A stretch of 24,929 nt of DNA, from contig JBCAZE010000023.1 of NCBI GenBank assembly GCA_039700805.1, forward strand, positions 1 through 24,929, given 5' to 3'. This DNA comes from CALBPI01 sp039700805. Lineage in GTDB: Bacteria > Pseudomonadota > Gammaproteobacteria > Steroidobacterales > Woeseiaceae. The notes beneath the pieces are model-generated. The model was not told the origin of the DNA and did not search any database. It saw only the letters and a list, made by a program, of their open reading frames with translations. The position numbers and the translations under genes are program-made. This document shows, one piece after another, positions 16,635 through 24,103 of the stretch. Each line of letters opens with the position of its first letter. The first letter of the stretch is position 1.

Positions 16635-16917
16635 CCCTCGTTGGTCGGTCTACGTCGTGCGCTGTCGCGACGGCAGTCTTTATACCGGTATCACTGTTGA
16701 CGTTGCGCAGCGTCTTGCGACGCATGAGTCCGGCTTAGGCTCGAAGTATCTGCGTGGCCGAGGTCCCTTATCGTTGGTCCAGCAGACTGTTGTTGGTGAT
16801 CGCGCTGACGCCAGTCGTGTCGAGTACGCCTTTAAGCAGCTGACCAAGGCTGCCAAAGAGAACGTTCTCGCCGCTCCATCAGGCTTGAGAAACTTCGTCT
16901 CCGGGCTGCTTGTCTGA
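16618..16917 (+). CDS. yhbQ: YhbQ-like GIY-YIG domain protein (UPF0213 family)
   Basis: A 99-residue single-domain GIY-YIG protein. VYVV (11-14) and LYTGIT (21-26) form the two-strand GIY-YIG signature, followed by conserved R32 and E69. The tail GDRADASRVEYAFKQLTKAAKE aligns in my memory with E. coli YhbQ ([22 protein letters not shown]). The family is a small structure-selective or uncharacterised nuclease group; cellular role unknown. The ATG at 16618 lies inside the malic enzyme gene, with no Shine-Dalgarno, so translation is probably coupled. The last 39 bases overlap the 3' end of the antiporter gene on the other strand. Confidence 0.88.
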   Translation: MTRSTDPRWSVYVVRCRDGSLYTGITVDVAQRLATHESGLGSKYLRGRGPLSLVQQTVVGDRADASRVEYAFKQLTKAAKENVLAAPSGLRNFVSGLLV

Positions 16918-18693
16918 ACCGGTTTCGGCTTCCTCGTTTTCGCGATCTCGACGAAGCAGTGTCGCCAACTGGTCGGCAGCCTCGCGCGCCGTCTCAATGA
17001 GGCGTGACTCATCCTGCCGGATCGCGCTTTGTTGCAACATGTACTCTTCGTCATATTCGAAAAAGGTCTTGGCGGTTTGCTCCGCTTGCTTGGGTGTGAA
17101 GCCGAGTTGTTCCAATAACTGACGACACATGTAGAGGCTTGAGTGCAGCGTGTCTCGAACGGGCGACTTGATGCCAAGATCCATCAATCGATGCGAATGC
17201 ACACGATTTCGCGAGCGCGCAAGAATGGTCAAGTGCGGAAAGTGCTGTCGGATGATTTTTGCCGTGGTCACAGAGGTTTCGACATCCTCTATCGCGAGTA
17301 CCAAGAACTTCGCACGTTCCGCGCCTGCGGCTCGAAGGAGGTCAAGACGGCGTGCATCACCAAAGTGCACTTTATTGCCAAACTTCCGTGCCAGCTCGAC
17401 TTGTTGTGGGTCTGACTCCAGCGCGGTGAATGGAATACCTTTCGAGGCGAGAATGCGGCCAATAATCTGACCAAAGCGACCGAAGCTCAACAGGATGATC
17501 TCGCTGTCTTGTTCGTCAATGTCATCGTAGACGGGCGCTGGTGCAGCAGCTTTCGAACGGGCGTCGATCTTATCTGCAGCAATCATCAGCAACGGTGTCA
17601 GGGCCATGGATAGTGAGATCACAACGATCAAAAACTCTGAAACTGAGGGCTCAAGGATGCTGGCACCGACGGCAGTTGTCAGCAGTACAAACGCAAACTC
17701 GCCACCTTGTGACAACAGAAGGCCAAGCCGCAACCGCTCCATTTTCTCAAGCGCAAAAAAGCCGCCAATCCAGTAGACCATCAGCGTTTTGGTCGCCATC
17801 AGCGCGATCACGCAGCCAACAATCGCGGGCCCTTGTTCGACCAGCAGGCCGAGATTGACGGACATGCCAACGGCAATAAAAAACAAACCAAGCAACAGGC
17901 CTTTGAATGGCTCGATATCGCTCTCTAGTTGGTGCCGATACTCCGAATCCGCGAGCAGCATGCCAGCGATGAATGCACCTAGCCCCATCGAAAGTCCGAC
18001 TTTGTACATCAGTACCGCAGCACCGATGACGACGGCCAGCGATACGGCCGTCAGGAGTTCATGGATATCCGTGCCTGCGACCAAACGTAGTATCGGTCGC
18101 AGTGCATAGCGGCCGCCAATGACCAGTGCCGCGATGGCGAGCACCGCCAGTCCGATCGCCGTCCAGTTCATTTGCATATCACCGGACGTTGCCAGGAGCG
18201 GTAGCAGGGCTAGCATTGGGATGACGGCCATGTCTTGGAATAGCAGCACCGAAAATGCGCTGCGTCCATAGCGCCGCGCGAGTTCATTGCGTTCAGCAAG
18301 CAGTTGCATAACAAACGCGGTGGAAGACAATGCGAGTGAGAATCCCGCGACGATGGCTGGCACTGGCGCCAGTCCAAATGCGATGCCTAGAAGGGCGAGC
18401 GCGATGCCGCAGCCGAGCACCTGTAAGCCGCCAAGACCGAAGACATTCTTTCTTAAGACCCAGAGGCGCGAGGGCTGGAGCTCCAAGCCGATAATGAACA
18501 AAAGAAAAACAACGCCAAGTTCCGAGAAATGCAGAATGTCGTCGACATCCGTTTGGAGCTTGAAGACCGAAGGTCCAATAATGACACCTGCGATCAGATA
18601 ACCGAGCACGGAGCCGAGACCGAGTTTCTTGCTGATCGGAACAGCAAGGATGGCAACAACGAGATAGATGAGTACGTCAGTCAGGAAATACAC
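16879..18693 (-). CDS. KefB/KefC-type glutathione-gated K+/H+ antiporter (CPA2 family with RCK_N domain)
   Basis: A 604-residue inner-membrane protein. Residues 1-375 form the CPA2 exchanger with about 12-13 hydrophobic helices, including FLLFIIGLEL (63-72) and the loop RHQLESDIEPFKG (253-265), which retains the Glu and Asp of the KefC regulatory loop. A linker leads to an RCK/TrkA-N Rossmann domain from about residue 398 (LLSFGRFGQIIGR), with Ser where KefC has the first Gly of GFGRFGQ. A soluble tail of about 90 residues (548 onward) is charged and helical. In E. coli such systems release K+ when glutathione adducts form. No kefF/kefG-type ancillary subunit is in view. GTG start with GGAG (complement of 18701-18704) 7 bases upstream. 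It follows the anti-sigma gene by 51 bases and may be read with it. Confidence 0.9.
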   Translation of the reverse strand: MYFLTDVLIYLVVAILAVPISKKLGLGSVLGYLIAGVIIGPSVFKLQTDVDDILHFSELGVVFLLFIIGLELQPSRLWVLRKNVFGLGGLQVLGCGIALALLGIAFGLAPVPAIVAGFSLALSSTAFVMQLLAERNELARRYGRSAFSVLLFQDMAVIPMLALLPLLATSGDMQMNWTAIGLAVLAIAALVIGGRYALRPILRLVAGTDIHELLTAVSLAVVIGAAVLMYKVGLSMGLGAFIAGMLLADSEYRHQLESDIEPFKGLLLGLFFIAVGMSVNLGLLVEQGPAIVGCVIALMATKTLMVYWIGGFFALEKMERLRLGLLLSQGGEFAFVLLTTAVGASILEPSVSEFLIVVISLSMALTPLLMIAADKIDARSKAAAPAPVYDDIDEQDSEIILLSFGRFGQIIGRILASKGIPFTALESDPQQVELARKFGNKVHFGDARRLDLLRAAGAERAKFLVLAIEDVETSVTTAKIIRQHFPHLTILARSRNRVHSHRLMDLGIKSPVRDTLHSSLYMCRQLLEQLGFTPKQAEQTAKTFFEYDEEYMLQQSAIRQDESRLIETAREAADQLATLLRRDRENEEAETGSDKQPGDEVSQA

Positions 18694-18744
18694 GGGGGGT
18701 CTCCGGGCGATCGCGCGGAAACAGTGTACCTGAAGCGGACGCTG

Positions 18745-19479
18745 TTATTCGGTGGTCAGCGTGTAATAGAGCGTACTGCTATTGCCGGATACCGGTCGTG
18801 CGACAACCTGATATTCGCCTGCTGGCAGCATACTGCGATCCAACAAGATATTGAGTGACTGTGTCGCTTCATCGGGCGTGAGGCTATCGGTTTGCCAGAC
18901 GATGTCACCTTGTTTGTTTTGAACGCTTGCACTGTAGCGATCTTCGACGTCATAGCCGACGTCGAGCGACAATACAATCGGTGCACTGGCACTATCTTCT
19001 TCAACGACAATGCCACGTTCATCGCCGCGTGATGGCGCGAGCGCAACGATCGTTACAGTGCTTGCTGCAACGCCGGCAACCTCAGGTCCTGAGCTGTCGT
19101 TGAGCATACCCGCGCCAACAAACATGACAGCAAGACCTGCAGCAAACGAGGCGGCCGTTGCTAGCCAATTCGAGCGCTCTTGTGGTTGCGGTGCAGTTTT
19201 CGCATTCCTTGCCGCACGAACGCTGTTCAAGTCGGTCACCGATTGAGGTGTTCTCTTGAGGCCCTCAATCAGCAGGGTAGTCTCTTCTAATTCGGTCATG
19301 GTCTCAGAGCAGCTGGCGTAGAAATCCTCGAAGGCCATCGCCTCGGATTCCGTCAGCTGTCCAATTAGATAACGGTCGACCCAGTTATCGTCAACGACTT
19401 CCTGTCGGCTCAATCTGTTGTCACCGTCCGTGACACCTGATGTACGGTTGTTATCTGTCATATCGTTCGATGTGGTCAT
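18745..19479 (-). CDS. Single-pass membrane anti-sigma-like protein without zinc motif
   Basis: 244 residues. The N-terminal part (30-75) has the anti-sigma style WVDRYLIGQLTESEAMAFEDF, followed by a helical segment. It has only one cysteine (C57), so it lacks the HxxxCxxC of zinc-binding anti-sigma domains. A single hydrophobic helix (about 105-125, WLATAASFAAGLAVMFVGAGM) is followed by an Ile/Val/Ser-rich C-terminal domain (165-244: PIVLSLDV, SASVQNKQGDIVWQT, GEYQVVARPV), predicted as a beta-sandwich in the periplasm. The gene directly follows an ECF sigma gene (17 bases), with AAGGA 10 bases before the ATG, which is the main reason for the anti-sigma call. Kef follows. No member with known ligand is recognised. 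A second in-frame ATG lies at 19461. Confidence 0.7.
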   Translation of the reverse strand: MTTSNDMTDNNRTSGVTDGDNRLSRQEVVDDNWVDRYLIGQLTESEAMAFEDFYASCSETMTELEETTLLIEGLKRTPQSVTDLNSVRAARNAKTAPQPQERSNWLATAASFAAGLAVMFVGAGMLNDSSGPEVAGVAASTVTIVALAPSRGDERGIVVEEDSASAPIVLSLDVGYDVEDRYSASVQNKQGDIVWQTDSLTPDEATQSLNILLDRSMLPAGEYQVVARPVSGNSSTLYYTLTTE

Positions 19480-19496
19480 TGTTTGTACGTCCTTGC

Positions 19497-20201
19497 CTAT
19501 TCACCGCGACCTTCGCTGAGATCACGGGCAATGTCCCTATCGCTCTTCTGGAGTAATTCTCTAAACCTTTTTTTCGCACGATACAGCACTCGATTGAAGT
19601 GCAGATCGCTCAATTCCAGTGCAGAACAGATTGACTGCTTGTCTTCCTGCTGCAGGTAGAACCGGGTCAAGATCGCTCGATCACGCTCAGAACCCAGCTC
19701 ATCGAGCATCGTTCTGACATTCTCTGCAACCTGCTCGGCATTTATCTCACCGTATTGATCTTGTCGATCCTCGTCCGCGGCGATCGCCACTGAATCGCTG
19801 TCCGCGTAGGTCTGCCGCCGCTGGCGTCGTCGGATCACACCGATCAATAGGTTACGGCCGGTGCTTTGAATAAATCCGGCGAGTCTCGCCGGGTCTTTGA
19901 TCGTGCCAGCGCGCAGGCGCTGGAGTACGACGCTGAATACCTCTTGGTGCAAGTCATTGGCGAGTTCTGGGTCGCCACAACGGCGCTTCAGCATAAACAG
20001 CAGCGGCCGGCTGTAACGCTCGACCAGCTGCTGTTCAGCCGCGCGATCGCCCTCGGCGATGCGCTCGGCTAGCGCGATGGCAGAACGTTGCTCCTGCGCG
20101 CGCGCCTCCTCCTGCGATGCGCGAACATCGCTGTCGGACTGATCCTTCCCCTTCATAGGAAGGTATTTTGGCAGAACCGGGAGGCTACGTCTGTACATCA
20201 T
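19497..20201 (-). CDS. ECF-type RNA polymerase sigma-70 family factor
   Basis: Up to 234 residues. Sigma region 2 covers about 55-128 (YSRPLLFMLKRRCGDPELANDLHQEVF, ending in RNLLIGVIRRRQRR). Region 4 covers about 160-216 (LGSERDRAILTRFYLQQE, then the helix-turn-helix SICSALELSDLHFNRVLYRAKKRFREL). No region 1 or 3, so it is an ECF type. The weakly conserved helix-turn-helix is closer to the environmental-type ECFs seen with CHAT proteins than to RpoE. Start uncertain: ATG at 20201, or the later ATG at 20156 whose product begins MKGKDQSD; neither has a good Shine-Dalgarno. It sits between an unrecognised small gene (35 bases upstream) and the anti-sigma-like gene. Confidence 0.88.
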   Translation of the reverse strand: MMYRRSLPVLPKYLPMKGKDQSDSDVRASQEEARAQEQRSAIALAERIAEGDRAAEQQLVERYSRPLLFMLKRRCGDPELANDLHQEVFSVVLQRLRAGTIKDPARLAGFIQSTGRNLLIGVIRRRQRRQTYADSDSVAIAADEDRQDQYGEINAEQVAENVRTMLDELGSERDRAILTRFYLQQEDKQSICSALELSDLHFNRVLYRAKKRFRELLQKSDRDIARDLSEGRGE

Positions 20202-20236
20202 GCTGAATTACCAAAAGTTAATCACTGGTGGCGGGT

Positions 20237-20617
20237 TTAGGTCGGTTCCCAATCGTCGTCGCCATCCCACTGGCCCTCCTCGGGATTACGCTTGTGTGTG
20301 CAGGTCAGGCGGTGGTAGCCCTTTTCCTGTTTCAGTTCCATCGAAAATGTCGTGCCATTAGGCAGTTCGCCGGTGATCCCGTTACAGCTCGCATCGTACG
20401 TGCCTTTCGCCTTCGACCACAGACCGGTGTTGATGGTGCTGCCTTTGGTCCGATGATGAAAGGAGACGGCCTCACCATCGATGCAAATATAGAGAAGATC
20501 TCCCTTCTCCATCGGCACGGTCTCGCTTTCATTGGTCCGAACCGAGCAAATACGCCACACCCATTGATATGTCGATTTGTCCATTATTCTTGAGCCATTC
20601 GCTACTGTACTCATCAC
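20237..20617 (-). CDS. Unrecognised 126-residue protein between the CHAT and sigma genes
   Basis: Not recognised. GTG at 20617 (or ATG at 20614) has AAGGGG (complement of 20625-20630) 7 bases before the GTG. The good ribosome site, the position in a same-strand series and codon use like its neighbours support a real gene. The protein is rich in short beta-strand-like stretches (GDLLYICIDGEAVSFHH, GLWSKAKGTYDAS, FSMELKQEKGYHRLTC) and ends in an acidic tail (EEGQWDGDDDWEP). It contains three cysteines and has no signal peptide or membrane segment, so it is probably cytosolic. Its location suggests a partner in the CHAT/sigma module (substrate, adaptor or sensor), which is inference. Confidence 0.7.
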   Translation of the reverse strand: MMSTVANGSRIMDKSTYQWVWRICSVRTNESETVPMEKGDLLYICIDGEAVSFHHRTKGSTINTGLWSKAKGTYDASCNGITGELPNGTTFSMELKQEKGYHRLTCTHKRNPEEGQWDGDDDWEPT

Positions 20618-20648
20618 TTCGCTACCCCTTCATTGTTTTTGCGTTGCC

Positions 20649-20690
20649 AAAAAAGTGACTAAGCATGGCCGGATCCTCTCCGCCATGCTT
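20649..20690 (-). terminator. Intrinsic terminator after the TPR-CHAT gene
   Basis: A 9-bp stem (AAGCATGGC, 20661-20669, with GCCATGCTT, 20682-20690), a C/C mismatch, then three more pairs and a 4-base loop. On the minus strand it is followed, after about 6 bases, by a run of six T (complement of 20649-20654). It lies 31 bases past the CHAT stop and 30 bases before the small gene, so the downstream genes need another promoter or readthrough. Confidence 0.75.
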
Positions 20691-20721
20691 GTGCACTGTC
20701 GTAAATCGGGGCGTTATCCCA

Positions 20722-23700
20722 TCAATTGGATAATCCGCGCCAATCACCCATCAGGACGATGCCCGACCAATAATAAGGATGACGCCATTGCCGCTTCTTG
20801 CGCATCTCTTTTTTTGCATAGGCGAGAGCAGCTGCCGGTGGCATCGCCTCTTGCAGTAGCGCCCGATAGAAGTGTTCCATGAGCTCAGCCGTCGCTCGGT
20901 CTTCAACTTGCCACAGGCTCGCTACAACGCGATCGGCACCTGCAAACATGAAGCCTCTGGTGAGACCCAGTAGCCCCTCTCCCGCGAGATTACGACCGAG
21001 TGCCGTGTCACAAGCGGATAACACCACCAGTTCAGCGTTCAACCTGAGTTGATTGATTTCGCGCAGGCCGACAAAGCCGACGGTGTTTTCGCCGTTGGCA
21101 TCCAGCATCGAAAGCGCCAGCCCGGTTTTTGCGGGAACGTCGTCGTTAACAAATCCATGCGATGCTATGTGCACAATTTGTGCGCTACTAACCGCGTCAC
21201 TTCGTAATGCGGCCGCGCTCGCGGCGTGTCCGGTACGTATATCAGTCGGTCGACCAGCGGCCAGGGTGGCAATCGCCTCTGCCTCTCGTCCGGACATACG
21301 CAAGCGGTTTAACTGAAGGTCGTCATCGATCGATGAGCGACCACGATTTACGGTGATTCGGTTATCGTCAGTGCTGTAAACCGGATCGGCTAACACTGCG
21401 ATACTGCGGCCCATGGACGTTCGCTCGCGTGCACGCTGCAGTGCCAGCGTTGTTAGGGAAGGTTGATAGCTCAATCTGTGATCGAGCAGCACCGGTTTGC
21501 TGCTATCTGCGCTTGTCAATACGTCGAAAGGCACGTAATTCAATGCTTTGTCGGCGATGATCGTGATGTTCGACTGTTGAGAAATATGGTGTTCAACGGG
21601 CGCCAGCAGCATATCGCCAAGCTCGGCCGCTAGCGACTGGAAGCGACGTCGTGTTTCTATCGCGGTGTGAAGACTTCTGGCCAGCGTGTCAATTTCTTTT
21701 GCAGGCGGTAATTGGTATGCGGTTGTTTCACGTTGAGTCACTGCCCAAACCCAGCTCTCATGCTCGCCGAGCAAGAACTGAAGTGCTAAGTCGTTCTCAT
21801 CCAACTGTTGCTGCAGGTCTTGGATAGAGAGAGCCGGTGGATTGAGAGCTGCCGCCAGGCGCGGGTCCGACTCGGCAATGCGAGCGTCAAGCACGTTGAG
21901 TTCATTGATGATCTCGTTCAGATCCTCCGCTGGACGATTTCGTAGCCTTGAGTTTTCCGCTCGATTAATACGCGCTTGCAGGTTAGCGCGCTGTCGTTGC
22001 AGCTCTCGCGGCACATCTGCCGTCAATGCCGCCTCGGATTGCATCAATGAGTCGACTAGTGTGCGTGCTCGAAATCGTTCGGCGAGCATCAGGGCTTCAG
22101 CAACGCCATTGGCTTTGTCACCAGCCATCAACGCCTCGATCGCGAGCTCGTAAGCGTCGATCAGTGTCGCTTGATAGACGGCACGAAGTTCCGGGTTCGC
22201 AATGTTGCCTCTAAGTCGCTCTATCTCACCAATCGCCTCCTCAGCGAGTGAGAGCGCATCCAACGTTTTGTTTTTGGACATTGCGAGTCGGCTGCTAGCC
22301 GCTTTTGCGCGGGCTGTTCCGACAGGCAGGCCAACGCGTTGGCTGATTTGCAGGGCACTGCCTAGGAGTGTCTCCGCGCGCTCTAATTGGCCCAGTTCCA
22401 TCATTGCTTTTGCGAGTATCGTAGACGCATTTGCAATCAGCTCGCCTTGGAGTTGGTCGATATTCGGGTCGTCGAGTAGCTGCGTCAGTTGCGTGCTGCC
22501 ATCCTTGATGTTGCCCGCGTCAATTTCAGCAATGGCCAAACCGATCTTCAGATCGAGAATGGTAGCCTCACCCACCGACAGTTCCTTGGCTATGGCGATT
22601 GCTTCATTATGCAGTCTGAGCCCAGTCTCCCGATTACCGAGTTTCAGATGTGCTGTGGCGAGCGCCTCTTTTCGGGCAATGAGATCACGCGATGGATTTT
22701 TGACAGAGAGTTCATGTGCGCGTTCGAGATAGCTCCTGGCTTGCACGATGTCACCAACGATGCCGTATACAACGCCAATATTGGCGAGTACCCGCGAAAT
22801 ATAAATTTCCTTGCCTTGTTCCTCATAGATGGCGAGCGCATCGAGATAGGAAATTAACGCGTCTTGATAGCGACCACCACGTCGATACTGTATGCCAATG
22901 TTGTTCAGCATGCGTGCTCGAAAAAAATCGTCACCTTGCAATTCGATGAGTTGCAGTCCGGCTTTCAGATACTCGATGGTGGTGAGTGGATCATCTCGTC
23001 TCGCAAACGTACCAGCAATCATGTTGGTGGCGCTCACCTGTCCTCGGATGTCGCCTGCGGATTCAGCAATGGCTAAGTGGCCCTGATAACAAGCCTCTGC
23101 GCTTGCCAAACGACTAAATGAGAACTCGATGAAACACAGATTGCTGCTTGCGGGGCTTGCTGCGTTTCGTAAGTAAATGGGGTCGAGTAATCGTTTCGCT
23201 TCTGTTAGGAGCTGTTTGGCTGTTTTTTCATCTCGGAGATAGGTCGCGAACAAGCCTGCTGCATTCAGCGCATGGCCCTGTAGGGATGTGTCGTCAGTTT
23301 TCGAGGCAAGTGCGACGGCCTCTTTCGCTGCTTCGAAAGCCAGTTCGTTCTTTCTTTGCTCTCGCAGCAACTGTGCCGTTGCTAGCATTGCTGATGCGGC
23401 TCTACGCTCGTCAATGCCTCGCCAACCGATGGCTGCTTGTCGCATGATGCTTAGGGCTTCTTCAGTATCGGCATCCGTCATTGGATGTGGCATGCCACTG
23501 ACCACGGATTCGAGCCGAATGAGGTCTAGTGCTAACGGATCGAGGGTCTCGGCTGATATGGCTTGGATTGTGACGTGAGCCTGACGCGCTGCTCGATTCC
23601 GTACGTTTAGCGTCAGCACCAGTTTCTCGTTGCCCTGCGTTAGCAAAACCGCTTCAGCAGGCCTCTGACCAAAATCCATTTGATCAAGGATGTAGGTCGA

Positions 23701-23979
23701 ACGTTGCGCCTGGTCAATCTCGATCGCGACCTCTGCAAACTGCTGCTCTGCGCGTAGCACCCAGAGTCCATCCGGCAACGTGGCTTGGACGCTATTAATC
23801 GGCTTGCTGAGATCGATTGTGAGCGGTTCGCCCGGGGTTAGAACATAGTCAGCCGCGTATAGATGAGACGTGCTCATCCATAGACTGAACACCAATATCG
23901 CCCGACGGCAGCATGCCCAAAGCACGCTGCAGCCTTGTTTTCCCCTGGCAGCACCCATGTCTCGATAGTGGCACTCCAC
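20722..23979 (-). CDS. Exported TPR-CHAT (caspase-like) cysteine peptidase
   Basis: Up to 1085 residues. N-terminal signal peptide: basic CCRR, hydrophobic AILVFSLWM, probable cleavage after A42 (LYA|AD), so likely periplasmic or secreted. Residues 45-150 form a beta-rich domain. About 200-620 is an array of tetratricopeptide repeats (for example MLNNIGIQYRRGGRYQDAL, ANIGVVYGIVGDIVQARSY). A helical linker with coiled-coil character (650-720, RQRANLQARINRAENSRLR) leads to the CHAT domain (about 770-1083). The peptidase dyad is intact: H941 in VHIASHGF and C990 in VVLSACDTALG, followed by GLTRGFMFAGADRVVASLWQV. Start uncertain: GTG 23979 or ATG 23958 (the latter keeps the whole signal peptide), neither with a good Shine-Dalgarno. 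It precedes the small gene, ECF sigma and anti-sigma genes and is divergent from the lipoprotein gene. Confidence 0.88.
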   Translation of the reverse strand: MECHYRDMGAARGKQGCSVLWACCRRAILVFSLWMSTSHLYAADYVLTPGEPLTIDLSKPINSVQATLPDGLWVLRAEQQFAEVAIEIDQAQRSTYILDQMDFGQRPAEAVLLTQGNEKLVLTLNVRNRAARQAHVTIQAISAETLDPLALDLIRLESVVSGMPHPMTDADTEEALSIMRQAAIGWRGIDERRAASAMLATAQLLREQRKNELAFEAAKEAVALASKTDDTSLQGHALNAAGLFATYLRDEKTAKQLLTEAKRLLDPIYLRNAASPASSNLCFIEFSFSRLASAEACYQGHLAIAESAGDIRGQVSATNMIAGTFARRDDPLTTIEYLKAGLQLIELQGDDFFRARMLNNIGIQYRRGGRYQDALISYLDALAIYEEQGKEIYISRVLANIGVVYGIVGDIVQARSYLERAHELSVKNPSRDLIARKEALATAHLKLGNRETGLRLHNEAIAIAKELSVGEATILDLKIGLAIAEIDAGNIKDGSTQLTQLLDDPNIDQLQGELIANASTILAKAMMELGQLERAETLLGSALQISQRVGLPVGTARAKAASSRLAMSKNKTLDALSLAEEAIGEIERLRGNIANPELRAVYQATLIDAYELAIEALMAGDKANGVAEALMLAERFRARTLVDSLMQSEAALTADVPRELQRQRANLQARINRAENSRLRNRPAEDLNEIINELNVLDARIAESDPRLAAALNPPALSIQDLQQQLDENDLALQFLLGEHESWVWAVTQRETTAYQLPPAKEIDTLARSLHTAIETRRRFQSLAAELGDMLLAPVEHHISQQSNITIIADKALNYVPFDVLTSADSSKPVLLDHRLSYQPSLTTLALQRARERTSMGRSIAVLADPVYSTDDNRITVNRGRSSIDDDLQLNRLRMSGREAEAIATLAAGRPTDIRTGHAASAAALRSDAVSSAQIVHIASHGFVNDDVPAKTGLALSMLDANGENTVGFVGLREINQLRLNAELVVLSACDTALGRNLAGEGLLGLTRGFMFAGADRVVASLWQVEDRATAELMEHFYRALLQEAMPPAAALAYAKKEMRKKRQWRHPYYWSGIVLMGDWRGLSN

Positions 23980-23983
23980 CAGA

Positions 23984-23998
23984 AGCGCTGCAAGCGCT
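23984..23998 (-). repeat. Paired AGCGCT motif just upstream of the TPR-CHAT start
   Basis: Two copies of the self-complementary hexamer AGCGCT (23984-23989 and 23993-23998) separated by three bases. It lies 4 bases before the GTG at 23979 and 25 before the ATG at 23958, and can form a small hairpin in the mRNA or a protein-binding site. Could be chance in this GC-rich DNA. Confidence 0.25.
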
Positions 23999-24067
23999 CG
24001 TCTCTCAAATCTTTGCTGTCTGCTAATCCCGGTGCCAAAATGGCCGCAATAGTGGTCAACAGGCGAC

Positions 24068-24073
24068 TAGAAT
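24068..24073 (+). promoter_or_regulatory. Possible -10 hexamer of the DLH-family lipoprotein gene
   Basis: TAGAAT (five of six to consensus), 30 bases before the ATG. It lies in the 124-base divergent region shared with the TPR-CHAT gene. No good -35 was found at 16-18 bases. Confidence 0.3.
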
Positions 24074-24103
24074 GTCGCCACTAACGACGATTAAGAGGGT
24101 CTG

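Noticed and set aside
16879..18693. Antiporter regulatory domain broken because GFGRFGQ reads SFGRFGQ
   Set aside because: A single Gly to Ser change in an otherwise well-kept Rossmann motif is compatible with function; no frameshift seen.
22202..22732. 176-codon open frame on the plus strand
   Set aside because: Antisense to the TPR region of the CHAT gene; Ser/Arg/Ala-rich shadow sequence.
18745..23979. Type III-E CRISPR (Craspase) locus
   Set aside because: TPR-CHAT plus a sigma factor recall it, but there is no Cas7-11-like gene, no repeat array and no recognisable Csx30.
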